Shown here in pieces: positions 1 to 7,275 of a stretch of 64,000 nucleotides of DNA (the first letter of the stretch is position 1; each line of letters opens with the position of its first letter). The translations under genes and the position numbers were made by a program. The stretch comes from an uncultured Muribaculaceae bacterium (lineage in GTDB: Bacteria; Bacteroidota; Bacteroidia; Bacteroidales; Muribaculaceae), in the NCBI GenBank assembly GCA_910585275.1, contig CAJUCW010000011.1, positions 40,619-104,618 of the forward strand, given 5' to 3'. Below the pieces are notes generated by a model. It saw nothing but the letters and a program-made list of their open reading frames with translations, did no database searches and had not been told where the DNA came from.

Positions 1-466
1 AGAGATTCCTGTCCCTTTCGCTGAGTTCAAAGACATCGCCGGTATGCACGCCTCGGAAAACGGTTTGTCCGTGATAGATATAATCGTCACCCTCTCCGAG
101 GTCGAAATAGAGTATGCTGATGGAATATACCTTTTTAACGTTTTTATATGAGTCGCCTTTTGTGATATGGTCGCTGATGGCTTTTCCCACGCCGAAGAGT
201 ATGCGTTCGAGATAATGCACCTGTCGCGAAAGCTGTATCTCGATGATGATGAGCTCCCCTTTGTCGTTCTTCGCCATGATATCGACGCGGTTGAACTTGG
301 AATCTTCCTGTTCCTGGTTCCCTTCGCTTTCAAGAATTTCCTCGATTTTTATCTCTTGGTTGAGAAGCACCGAAACGAACCCTTCGAGCACGCTGAAATT
401 GGCCTTGTCGCGGAGTATTCGCTTGGCTGCCCAGTCGAAACGTATGTATCTGTCGCAAACTCCCAT
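1..466 (-). CDS. Rpn-family PD-(D/E)XK nuclease / putative transposase, N-terminal part (continues beyond window)
   Basis: This is the N-terminal ~155 residues of a protein identical, as far as it can be read, to the complete copy at 5583-6443. It carries the start 'MGVCDRYIRFDW' and the nuclease core with Asp62, Glu76 and Gln78 (VDIMAKND and IEIQ). The ATG at 464-466 is preferred over an upstream in-frame GTG at 488-490, because a TAnnTTTG promoter at 494-501 would place the transcription start at about the GTG. Family members are linked to recombination-promoting DNA cleavage and are often multicopy. Whether the rest of this copy is intact cannot be seen here. Confidence 0.8.
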   Translation of the reverse strand, partial: MGVCDRYIRFDWAAKRILRDKANFSVLEGFVSVLLNQEIKIEEILESEGNQEQEDSKFNRVDIMAKNDKGELIIIEIQLSRQVHYLERILFGVGKAISDHITKGDSYKNVKKVYSISILYFDLGEGDDYIYHGQTVFRGVHTGDVFELSERDRNL

Positions 467-493
467 AATCCTGTCAGTTTTGGTAATCACTCA

Positions 494-501
494 CAAAGAT
501 A
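494..501 (-). promoter_or_regulatory. Promoter -7 motif TATCTTTG of the left nuclease copy
   Basis: On the minus strand TATCTTTG fits the Bacteroidetes -7 consensus TAnnTTTG. A TTTG lies 21 bases upstream, in sequence unique to this copy, and could serve as the -33 element. The predicted start of transcription is just before the ATG at 466. Confidence 0.5.
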
Positions 502-586
502 ACAAATATTATCCAATTAATGCAAATATACCTTCCTATTTCAATTTTTAGAAATTAATATGTGGAAGGGGATATTCAAATAGTAA

Positions 587-2233
587 TTACTCGTTTCCGT
601 TTAGTTGTATGTTGACCCAAGATTCTTTCAATTCCAAAGCAATTTGAACCGTTGGGGTTTGTTTTTTTCCATTTGTAACTAAGGATTGTTTAATTACAGA
701 ATCTCGTACTCGATTTGCTAAATCTCCAAGAGTAATGTCTCCTTTTGATTCCTTAATTGTTTTTAGAAGCCAATACGTAAAGAGACCATGCTTTTCTTTA
801 TCCAAAGGATATGCTGTTTCGTCACTTTGTGATGCTGAAAAAATTATCATGTTGGAAGATGGTTTGGCTGGCTTTGCCTTTAGAACTACACCTCTTGCCG
901 TTTGTAACATACCTACCCCTCTTAATGATCCGCTAAAACAAGCGTCGAGAAAGATAAGTATTCTTTGTGATGAAAAGTTTCCTATTTGAGAGTAGAAATC
1001 TGTTAGACTAAAACAAGTTGATATATCCGAGGTATAGCCATCGACAGGAAGTATAAATGATTTACCAGTGGATTCTTCAGGGAAGCCGTGCCCGGCATAA
1101 TATATAATAAAATTGGCTTCTCCAGAATATGCATTTGAAATTTGTGACATAAGATTTATTTCTCGTTTGATATTGTTTAATGTGGCATTTTTTATAAAAT
1201 GTATGTTTTCAGATGGTATCCCGAATGTTTTTTTACAATATTCTCCAAAAACTACACCATCATTTATCGCATTGGGTACATTTTCAACTTCTTGATAATC
1301 TTCATTAGCAATTATTAACGCAAAAGTTTTAGGTCTAAAAACATTTCCCAACGGAATGTTTTCGTCCACATCGGATTTAATTGGTTTTTGTAGTTCTTTT
1401 TTATTATTAATTTGATTTTTTATTTCGGAATAATAATTTTCTATAGATTTGTTATGGTTATAACTAATTGAAGATGTTGAGGTGAGGTTAGAGGAGTCTA
1501 AATCTGAAAAAATCCCATTTTCATTAGAGGTAAGTTGTGCTCCTGTTTCAGAAAACAAATACTCTAATGATGTTAATGCATCAATCCTTTTAGAACATTT
1601 CCACCCTCTATTATTATTGTCTAAAGTGGTTTCTGTTATACTCCATAAATAGTTTGCTCCTTCTAAGGTGAATAGAAGGTTAAATTGATAATCACACATT
1701 AAGACATTATCCGTAAGAATATTATTATTCTTTGAACGTGTTCCGACCCTGTATCCTATAATTTCTCCATTATTTCTTATTGGTTGGATTGAAATTTGAT
1801 GACAATCTAATACTTTTTCCCCTTTGAGATTATAAATGGGTTTTAGATATGAAGTTAGGAATCCTCCTGATATATATTGAGGCTCGCTATTACCAAAGTC
1901 CATAATTTGGCCTCGTTGAAGGGAGTGTACGATATTTCCAGTGGATTTTGCTTTGTAAATTGGATTTATAGCAAATATTATCACTTCTTTATCTTCGCTT
2001 TTCTCGAAATATATTTTTTTGTAAAAAGGTGGTATCTCTTCTTCTCCTTTTGAATTAGCCACACCATAGCAATCTTTATCTGTCTTTGATATTACAAGGT
2101 AGCAATCGCTATGGGAAATGTAAGTGACGTTTTTATAAAATTTTTTTAAGGATTTCTCTACATCTTTATTATAAACTGCCCAAAGTGGCATGTATAATAG
2201 TAATGTTATTAATAGGATTATAAGTCGATTCAT
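587..2233 (-). CDS. Exported caspase-family (C14-like) cysteine peptidase
   Basis: This 548-residue protein has an N-terminal signal peptide (about residues 1-20, ending PLWA). A poorly conserved middle follows, including a WG-repeat-like stretch near residues 55-75 (YGVANSKGE). The C-terminal caspase fold spans about 300-535. The catalytic dyad is visible: His382 in YYAGHG and Cys432 in FLDACFSG. Caspase-fold peptidases cut after Arg/Lys or Asp; the substrate here is unknown. It lies 52 bp downstream of the propeller gene 2286-3299, on the same strand, and a hairpin sits between them. Both genes are visibly AT-richer than the housekeeping genes of the window, suggesting recent acquisition. 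The signal peptide points to a periplasmic or surface role rather than a cytosolic suicide effector. The caspase call is firm; the biological role is unknown. Confidence 0.85.
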   Translation of the reverse strand: MNRLIILLITLLLYMPLWAVYNKDVEKSLKKFYKNVTYISHSDCYLVISKTDKDCYGVANSKGEEEIPPFYKKIYFEKSEDKEVIIFAINPIYKAKSTGNIVHSLQRGQIMDFGNSEPQYISGGFLTSYLKPIYNLKGEKVLDCHQISIQPIRNNGEIIGYRVGTRSKNNNILTDNVLMCDYQFNLLFTLEGANYLWSITETTLDNNNRGWKCSKRIDALTSLEYLFSETGAQLTSNENGIFSDLDSSNLTSTSSISYNHNKSIENYYSEIKNQINNKKELQKPIKSDVDENIPLGNVFRPKTFALIIANEDYQEVENVPNAINDGVVFGEYCKKTFGIPSENIHFIKNATLNNIKREINLMSQISNAYSGEANFIIYYAGHGFPEESTGKSFILPVDGYTSDISTCFSLTDFYSQIGNFSSQRILIFLDACFSGSLRGVGMLQTARGVVLKAKPAKPSSNMIIFSASQSDETAYPLDKEKHGLFTYWLLKTIKESKGDITLGDLANRVRDSVIKQSLVTNGKKQTPTVQIALELKESWVNIQLNGNE

Positions 2234-2246
2234 TTAATAAAAATTA

Positions 2247-2279
2247 TATGGGAGCGAAATCTTGATTTTCACTCCCATA
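2247..2279 (-). terminator. Hairpin between propeller and caspase genes
   Basis: The arms tatgggagcgaaat (2247-2260) and attttcactcccata (2265-2279) are complementary apart from one mismatch. On the minus strand the hairpin is followed by TATAATTTTTATT and then the caspase start. It could be a leaky intrinsic terminator or an attenuator that lowers caspase expression relative to the upstream propeller gene. Confidence 0.55.
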
Positions 2280-2285
2280 ATGTTA

Positions 2286-3299
2286 TTAAAGTTCAAAATT
2301 CATTCTCCAGACATTGTAACTGTCTTTTTTAGTACCTCTTGAAGATATGAAATAAATTTGTTTTCCATCGGCACTCCATTCTGGACAAAAATCAGGACTT
2401 GGATGGAATGTCAGTTGAGTTAATTGAGTCCCATCAGGTTTTATAACGAATATATCTAAATTCTCTTTTTTTGTGCTAGATGCTTTGGCATTCCCTTGGA
2501 GAAGAATCCATTCTCCAGAAGGTGATAAAGAGGCATTTGAAAACCCTTTTGTTTTATCAGAAACTATTAATGTCTCCTGTCCATTTATAAAATCTACAAG
2601 CCAAATCTCAGAGTTTCCTTCTTTTGTATTTCTTGTGCAAAGAAATTCTTTATCGGAAATAGGGGAAGGTTGATATCCTCTGGCACAATTTACCAATTCT
2701 CCTGTCTCTTTATTAAAACTCCAAATGGAAGGTCCATTTTTGTCAATTCTTGTGAAGAATATTACTTTTCCATCAAATGTAGCGGGGTTTAAATCGAAAT
2801 TATTAGATGATATTTGTCTCATAGCAGAGCCTTTATGAGCATCAATGGAGCTGATTTTTGCTTCCTCAATCCCAATAACTTCACTTACATATAAATTCCC
2901 GTCTGACCCCCAATCAAAGTCCCAGATATCTCGAAATGTTCGTTGTGTGGAAGCTCCGCTGCCGGAAGACCTCCTTACCATAATATTGTCTTTATCATTA
3001 TTTCTAGTGAGATAAGCTATTTCACTTCCGTCAGGTGAAACTGCAAGTGTTCGAGTCGTTCCCCATTGAATTTTTCCTTTTTTACTGCCTGCAATTGCGG
3101 TGTTGGCCGAATTGGTTTTTATCCAATTTTTCCCAACGGAAGGCCCAATAACGCTATTTGCTTCTTCGTCAGTGATTTTAGTTACGTTTAACCCTGACTC
3201 TTCTACCACATACTCCTCTTCTTGCACTTTTTTTGCAAACGTCGGTATCCAAATGGCCGCCATTATAAAGCATGCTGTTAGTCGTTTGAATTTTGACAT
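2286..3299 (-). CDS. Exported TolB-like (PD40/WD40-like) beta-propeller protein
   Basis: This 337-residue protein starts with a signal peptide (about residues 1-22, ending TFA). At least five PD40-type blades follow, recognisable by repeated patterns such as LAVSPDGSEIAYLT, ASLSPSGEWILLQ and PEWSADGKQIYFISS. Such propellers act as periplasmic protein-protein or peptide-binding scaffolds; no catalytic residues are evident. It is the upstream gene of a two-gene unit with the exported caspase and is preceded by a ~360-base leader with strong secondary-structure potential. A recognition or scaffold subunit for the peptidase is a reasonable inference from the pairing only. It is AT-rich like its partner. 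Confidence 0.75.
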   Translation of the reverse strand: MSKFKRLTACFIMAAIWIPTFAKKVQEEEYVVEESGLNVTKITDEEANSVIGPSVGKNWIKTNSANTAIAGSKKGKIQWGTTRTLAVSPDGSEIAYLTRNNDKDNIMVRRSSGSGASTQRTFRDIWDFDWGSDGNLYVSEVIGIEEAKISSIDAHKGSAMRQISSNNFDLNPATFDGKVIFFTRIDKNGPSIWSFNKETGELVNCARGYQPSPISDKEFLCTRNTKEGNSEIWLVDFINGQETLIVSDKTKGFSNASLSPSGEWILLQGNAKASSTKKENLDIFVIKPDGTQLTQLTFHPSPDFCPEWSADGKQIYFISSRGTKKDSYNVWRMNFEL

Positions 3300-3348
3300 A
3301 TTATTACTTAAGCCATAGGACTCCTCTCATCTGGCATACTTGTGAATA

Positions 3349-3659
3349 ATAAAAAAGCGCAGGAGTCTGTACCTTGATACTCGTCCTACGTTCTGAGGCT
3401 CTGGAATGCCCATCTATGTTGAACGAGCATCCTGCAGAAGCCTACGCTGAATATGAATATATGTCAAGACACAATGCTTTCGCATTGTATCAAGACGGAT
3501 ATAACATATCCATAAGGCATCTACCATCTGCCACATCCTTGACATAGATTAGAAATTTTCCAGATTTCAGAACGTCAAGAAGATGCGTCTTGGTAAACGC
3601 TTTTTCATGATGTATATACTGCCCTTACATAAATTCTATCAATAATTTATAAGTGGTCA
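3349..3659 (-). ncRNA. Candidate structured ncRNA or long structured leader upstream of the propeller-caspase genes
   Basis: On the minus strand a 9-bp stem (3538-3546 with 3460-3468) encloses three hairpins: 3516-3519/3529-3532, 3497-3502/3506-3511, and 3471-3477/3482-3488. The last has a GAAA loop on the minus strand, which favours that strand as the RNA. Downstream AGCGTAGG (about 3442-3449) can pair with CCTGCGCT (about 3355-3362), followed by a run of six T. A promoter lies at 3666-3695. Only short interrupted reading frames are present. I do not recognise a known RNA family. It may end at the T run or continue as the leader of the propeller gene. Confidence 0.4.
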
Positions 3660-3665
3660 GTGTTG

Positions 3666-3695
3666 CAAAATTAATAAAATTATTTCAAATAACAA
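3666..3695 (-). promoter_or_regulatory. Minus-strand promoter TTG-N19-TAATTTTG
   Basis: The minus strand reads TTG (3693-3695), 19 bases, then TAATTTTG (3666-3673), a full match to the Bacteroidetes -33/-7 layout. It would start a transcript near 3659 leading through the structured region into the propeller and caspase genes. Confidence 0.6.
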
Positions 3696-3885
3696 GAAAA
3701 TGAGGAATTATAACATTAACTTTTTCTTATTTTTTTAATATCGGCTACTATAAAATTTAATAAGAGTTTGCACAGTAGGAGGGGCCTGTTTCTATGTAGA
3801 GGGGATTCTTCTGACTTTTTGTACATAAGTTGTTTGCACTTATTAAAATTCTTATGTTATAGGCGTAATACTCCCGTTTTTTATG

Positions 3886-3893
3886 TACCTTTG
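3886..3893 (+). promoter_or_regulatory. Promoter -7 motif TACCTTTG of the AAA-like gene
   Basis: TACCTTTG matches TAnnTTTG exactly and lies about 40 bases before the ATG at 3933. A second match, TATTTTTG, at 3907-3914 is too close to the start codon to be preferred. Upstream, 3700-3880 is AT-rich sequence without other recognisable features. Confidence 0.55.
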
Positions 3894-3932
3894 CTTTCGA
3901 TATTATTATTTTTGTAAAAGTATAGAGTGGCT

Positions 3933-5489
3933 ATGGCGGAAAAAGTGTATTACCCAATCGGGGAACAAGATTTCAGAGCATTGCGCAATGACGGATGTCT
4001 GTATGTGGATAAGACGGGATTCATTCGCAAGATAATTGAATCGAAGGAAAAATATTTCTTTCTGTCGAGGCCGCGTCGGTTTGGTAAAAGCCTGTTCCTT
4101 TCCACGCTTCAATATTTCTTTGAGGGAGAACGCTCTCTTTTCAAAGGATTGGAAGTGGATTTTTCCGATTGGGGGTGGGAAAAGTTTCCGGTGATAAGAC
4201 TCGACCTTAACACCGAAAGATATGAGGCCCAGGGTCAACTTGAAATTACACTTGAAAGCCGTTTCAATAAATGGGAACTGGAATATGGGGTTAGGGAGAA
4301 AGGGGAGAATCTATCGGCAAGGCTTCGGAATATTATCGAAGCCGCCCATTCCTTTACCGGGAAACCTGTGGTCATCTTGGTGGATGAATATGACAAACCT
4401 TTGGTCAATAATCTGAATCGGGATGAAAACTTCGAGCATTATCGTGCGCGTCTTGCAAGCTTGTATTCTAATTTCAAAAGCAGTGCCGAGCATATCCGCC
4501 TTGTCTTTCTGACGGGGGTAAGTCGTTTTAGCAAGCTGAGTGTATTTTCCGATCTCAATAATATCAAAGACATATCTTTTTCCAACGAATTTGCCGATAT
4601 TTGCGGCATTGCTGAAAATGAACTTTATTCTAATTTTAAAGCCGGAATTGAGCAGTTGTCTTTGAAATACGAGGTGTCTTGTGAAGAAATCTGCCGGAAG
4701 CTTAAAGAAAATTATGACGGGTACCGGTTTGCCGAAGAAGGTAGTGATGTATATAATCCGTGGTCTTTGCTGAATGCCATGAGCGATTGCAGCATAACCA
4801 ATTATTGGAATATGACAGGCATGCCTACTATTATTGCGGAATCGTTGAAGCGTATTGATGCCGATTTAAAGGATATCCTTAACGTAGAGTGCGAGAGAAA
4901 AACACTCATAGGTCTTGACCTAAAGAGTACAGATCCTCTTGCTTTACTTTATCAGACCGGATATCTTACCATAAAACATTATGACAAGGAATTTGACACT
5001 TTTCTTCTCGGTGTTCCCAATAAGGAAGTGAAAGAGGGCTTGTTTGATGTTCTTCTTCCATACTATGTGAAAGTGAAACGCGGACTTGTCTCAACCACAC
5101 TTTCAGAAATCAGGAACAGCATAAACCGTGGACGTCCTGAATCTTTGATGAAAAGTCTTCAGTCTTATTTTTCAGGGATTCCGTATGAACTCCACATGGA
5201 CAATGAAAATAACTTTCACAACGCGTTCTACATATTGGTTACTCTCCTTGGCATCACGTCTCGTGCCGAGGTCCATACCTCCCATGGAAGTATTGATTTG
5301 CTGATTGAATCGAAAGACTATATTTATATAATTGAATTGAAATATGACGGTTCTCCAAGTCAGGCACTCCGACAGATAGAAGAGAAAGGGTATGCTCTAT
5401 CATTCCGGGCAGATTCTCGGCATGTTTTTAAAATTGGGGTGAATTTCTCTTCTAAAAAACGCACCATCGAAAGTTGGCAAATCAAATAG
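3933..5489 (+). CDS. AAA-ATPase-like protein with C-terminal PD-(D/E)XK nuclease domain
   Basis: This 518-residue protein belongs to the AAA-ATPase_like/PDDEXK_9 family, which is abundant and multicopy in Bacteroidetes. The N-terminal ATPase shows a Walker A variant SRPRRFGKS (Lys52, Ser53) and a Walker B strand ending VDEYDKP (Asp151, Glu152). The C-terminal nuclease domain has Asp455 in GSIDLLIE and Glu468/Lys470 in IIELK. Family function is not established; recombination and mobile-element links are suspected. The ATG at 3933 is chosen; an in-frame GTG at 3927 is possible. It stands alone on the plus strand inside the repeat-bounded island, next to another PD-(D/E)XK protein. Confidence 0.85.
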   Translation: MAEKVYYPIGEQDFRALRNDGCLYVDKTGFIRKIIESKEKYFFLSRPRRFGKSLFLSTLQYFFEGERSLFKGLEVDFSDWGWEKFPVIRLDLNTERYEAQGQLEITLESRFNKWELEYGVREKGENLSARLRNIIEAAHSFTGKPVVILVDEYDKPLVNNLNRDENFEHYRARLASLYSNFKSSAEHIRLVFLTGVSRFSKLSVFSDLNNIKDISFSNEFADICGIAENELYSNFKAGIEQLSLKYEVSCEEICRKLKENYDGYRFAEEGSDVYNPWSLLNAMSDCSITNYWNMTGMPTIIAESLKRIDADLKDILNVECERKTLIGLDLKSTDPLALLYQTGYLTIKHYDKEFDTFLLGVPNKEVKEGLFDVLLPYYVKVKRGLVSTTLSEIRNSINRGRPESLMKSLQSYFSGIPYELHMDNENNFHNAFYILVTLLGITSRAEVHTSHGSIDLLIESKDYIYIIELKYDGSPSQALRQIEEKGYALSFRADSRHVFKIGVNFSSKKRTIESWQIK

Positions 5490-5495
5490 TTGATT

Positions 5496-5522
5496 AAACA
5501 TGCCGGAGGCATGTCCCTGCAT
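5496..5522. repeat. Short dispersed repeat, copy 1 (second copy at 59521-59547)
   Basis: This 27-base element directly after the AAA-like gene differs at two positions from the one at 59521-59547. Both follow the stop codon of a plus-strand gene closely and contain imperfect inverted symmetry around 'atgccgg'. This suggests a REP-like, 3'-end-associated repeat. Confidence 0.6.
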
Positions 5523-5582
5523 TTATATTTGTTTTTTGATACCCTCATTGATTAGGCAAGAGGAGACGAGCAGGTGAAAAGG

Positions 5583-6443
5583 TTAGAGCCGGTTTATGTC
5601 TTCGGGTGAGAGGCCGGTGGCTTTTGTTATCACATCCGAGGGAATACCCATTGATTTGAGGTTTTTTGCCATTTCGATTTGTGCTTCGGCTCGTCCCTCG
5701 GCTCGTCCCTCGAGTTTGGCTGATTCAAGGCAGTCTTCCTCAATTCGGAGGTTGTCGAGATAGTGCTCGTAGGCCAACCTTTCTTCTCGGCTCATCTGCA
5801 TGTAGTTGAGTTTCTCGTTTGCCTCCTTGAGTCCCGGGGTGGTTGTATCGGGCCTGACGTTCCCGTTTTTCAGATAGTCTATCCATTCTTCAAGAGGGGT
5901 GGTGGCAACTTTGTCGAACTCGTTGACTCTGATAAGGTAATATTCCGGGAAAACCTCTTTTGGGGAACGCATATTCAAGAGATTCCTGTCCCTTTCGCTG
6001 AGTTCAAAGACATCGCCGGTATGCACGCCTCGGAAAACGGTTTGTCCGTGATAGATATAATCGTCACCCTCTCCGAGGTCGAAATAGAGTATGCTGATGG
6101 AATATACCTTTTTAACGTTTTTATATGAGTCGCCTTTTGTGATATGGTCGCTGATGGCTTTTCCCACGCCGAAGAGTATGCGTTCGAGATAATGCACCTG
6201 TCGCGAAAGCTGTATCTCGATGATGATGAGCTCCCCTTTGTCGTTCTTCGCCATGATATCGACGCGGTTGAACTTGGAATCTTCCTGTTCCTGGTTCCCT
6301 TCGCTTTCAAGAATTTCCTCGATTTTTATCTCTTGGTTGAGAAGCACCGAAACGAACCCTTCGAGCACGCTGAAATTGGCCTTGTCGCGGAGTATTCGCT
6401 TGGCTGCCCAGTCGAAACGTATGTATCTGTCGCAAACTCCCAT
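5583..6443 (-). CDS. Rpn-family PD-(D/E)XK nuclease / putative transposase, complete copy
   Basis: This ~286-residue protein opens with 'MGVCDRYIRFDWAAKR', typical of the family. The nuclease core carries Asp62 (VDIMAKND) and Glu76-x-Gln78 (IEIQ). The C-terminal tail has the usual EGRAEGRAE-type repeat, encoded by near-perfect 12-bp tandem units around 5688-5715, and a helical end (LSPEDINRL). Family members cut DNA and stimulate RecA-independent recombination; transposase activity is only putative. Its first half, including promoter, is duplicated exactly at 1-507. The ATG at 6441-6443 is chosen because the promoter at 6471-6478 would initiate near the alternative GTG at 6467. Confidence 0.85.
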   Translation of the reverse strand: MGVCDRYIRFDWAAKRILRDKANFSVLEGFVSVLLNQEIKIEEILESEGNQEQEDSKFNRVDIMAKNDKGELIIIEIQLSRQVHYLERILFGVGKAISDHITKGDSYKNVKKVYSISILYFDLGEGDDYIYHGQTVFRGVHTGDVFELSERDRNLLNMRSPKEVFPEYYLIRVNEFDKVATTPLEEWIDYLKNGNVRPDTTTPGLKEANEKLNYMQMSREERLAYEHYLDNLRIEEDCLESAKLEGRAEGRAEAQIEMAKNLKSMGIPSDVITKATGLSPEDINRL

Positions 6444-6484
6444 AATCCTGTCAGTTTTGGTAATCACTCACAAAGATAACAAAT
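5978..6484. repeat. Right copy of the perfect direct repeat
   Basis: This segment is identical to 1-507 in the same orientation. Its left limit is set only by the window edge of the other copy. Recombination between the copies would delete one repeat plus the whole interior (about 5.98 kb). Confidence 0.95.
6471..6478 (-). promoter_or_regulatory. Promoter -7 motif TATCTTTG of the right nuclease copy
   Basis: This is the same TAnnTTTG motif as at 494-501. Sequence further upstream differs between the copies, so the -33 region and expression level may differ too. Confidence 0.45.
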
Positions 6485-6620
6485 TAAAATCAATAACCGA
6501 AATATCCCTTCCGATTATTTATTGGAAAAGCAGAAGATTTACGGGCATCTCCAGCTCGTAAATCTCAATATGCGGGGGCATACTTCATTTGGTGGATTTG
6601 TGCATCAGATTAAATGACAA

Positions 6621-6657
6621 AGGGAGGGGGAGGCTGCCGATGCAGCCTCCCCCCCTC
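6621..6657 (-). terminator. Terminator after slyD
   Basis: A very GC-rich stem (agggaggggg-aggctgc paired with gcagcct-ccccccct, loop cgat) lies 30 bases past the slyD stop. It has a short T stretch on the minus side and also six T a little further on the plus side. It ends the rel-to-slyD gene run. Confidence 0.8.
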
Positions 6658-6685
6658 TGAACTTATACGCTTTTTTGTAATCTTA

Positions 6686-7252
6686 TTAATTGCAGGAGCC
6701 ACAAGAACCGCCGCCGCAACCGGAAGCGCAGTCGCCTTCCGAGCCGCATCCACCGCATCCGCACCCTTTCGAGGGCTGGAGTTCTTCGGGAGTGGCGTCG
6801 CGCACTTCTTCCACTTCTCCTTCATAGCGCACGGTGAGACCGGCGAAGGGATGGTTGAAGTCCATTTTGATTTTGTCGCCCACTTCGGTCACCACGCCTT
6901 GCACGCGGTACCCTTCTGCGGTCATCATCGGCAGGATGGCGCCGACTTTCACTTCATCGGCGAGTTTGCCGTCGCGCATGAAGATGTCGCGGTCGAGTGT
7001 AAGAAGATATTCGTCGTTGCGGTCGCCGAATGCGGCTTCCGGAGGAAGCGTCACACCGAATTTATCGCCCTTGGCGAGGTCTTTCATGGCGGCGGCGAGC
7101 CCGGGTACGATTTCATGGCTTACGCCATATACCATCACGTCGGGGGCGTTGGCGGGGGCTTCGAAAAGTAGCGAACCGTCGGCATCGTTATAAAGCTTAT
7201 AGGAGTAGGCCACGAATTTGCCGGGACCTACCGTTTCTTTCTTATTTCCCAT
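6686..7252 (-). CDS. slyD: FKBP-type peptidyl-prolyl cis-trans isomerase, SlyD type
   Basis: This 188-residue cytoplasmic protein has an FKBP domain with the inserted IF/flap domain typical of SlyD. Conserved segments are LFEAP, YGVSHEIVPGLAAAMKDLAKGD, LPPEAAFGDR and the C-terminal DFNHPFAGLTV. The tail (about 162-188) is rich in Cys and Gly with nine Cys, as in metal-binding SlyD proteins that handle nickel or zinc. It catalyses proline isomerisation and acts as a chaperone. It is the last gene of a minus-strand run, 23 bp after the DUF4919 gene. Confidence 0.9.
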   Translation of the reverse strand: MGNKKETVGPGKFVAYSYKLYNDADGSLLFEAPANAPDVMVYGVSHEIVPGLAAAMKDLAKGDKFGVTLPPEAAFGDRNDEYLLTLDRDIFMRDGKLADEVKVGAILPMMTAEGYRVQGVVTEVGDKIKMDFNHPFAGLTVRYEGEVEEVRDATPEELQPSKGCGCGGCGSEGDCASGCGGGSCGSCN

Positions 7253-7275
7253 TTTATTGTCTTGTATTTTGGTTT

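Larger units (their letters stand above)
1..507. repeat. Left copy of a perfect direct repeat (second copy 5978-6484)
   Basis: Every base of this segment is found again, in the same orientation, at 5978-6484 (constant offset 5977). Identity stops abruptly after base 507. The repeat runs off the left edge of the window, so its full length is unknown. It holds the 5' half and promoter of an Rpn-family nuclease gene. The interior 5.5 kb is unrelated to the repeat. Confidence 0.95.

Noticed and set aside
3520..3620. Short minus-strand peptides upstream of the propeller gene, possibly a decayed gene
   Set aside because: Frames of 13-40 codons are interrupted and match no family I recognise; nested perfect stems with a GNRA loop fit a structured RNA better.
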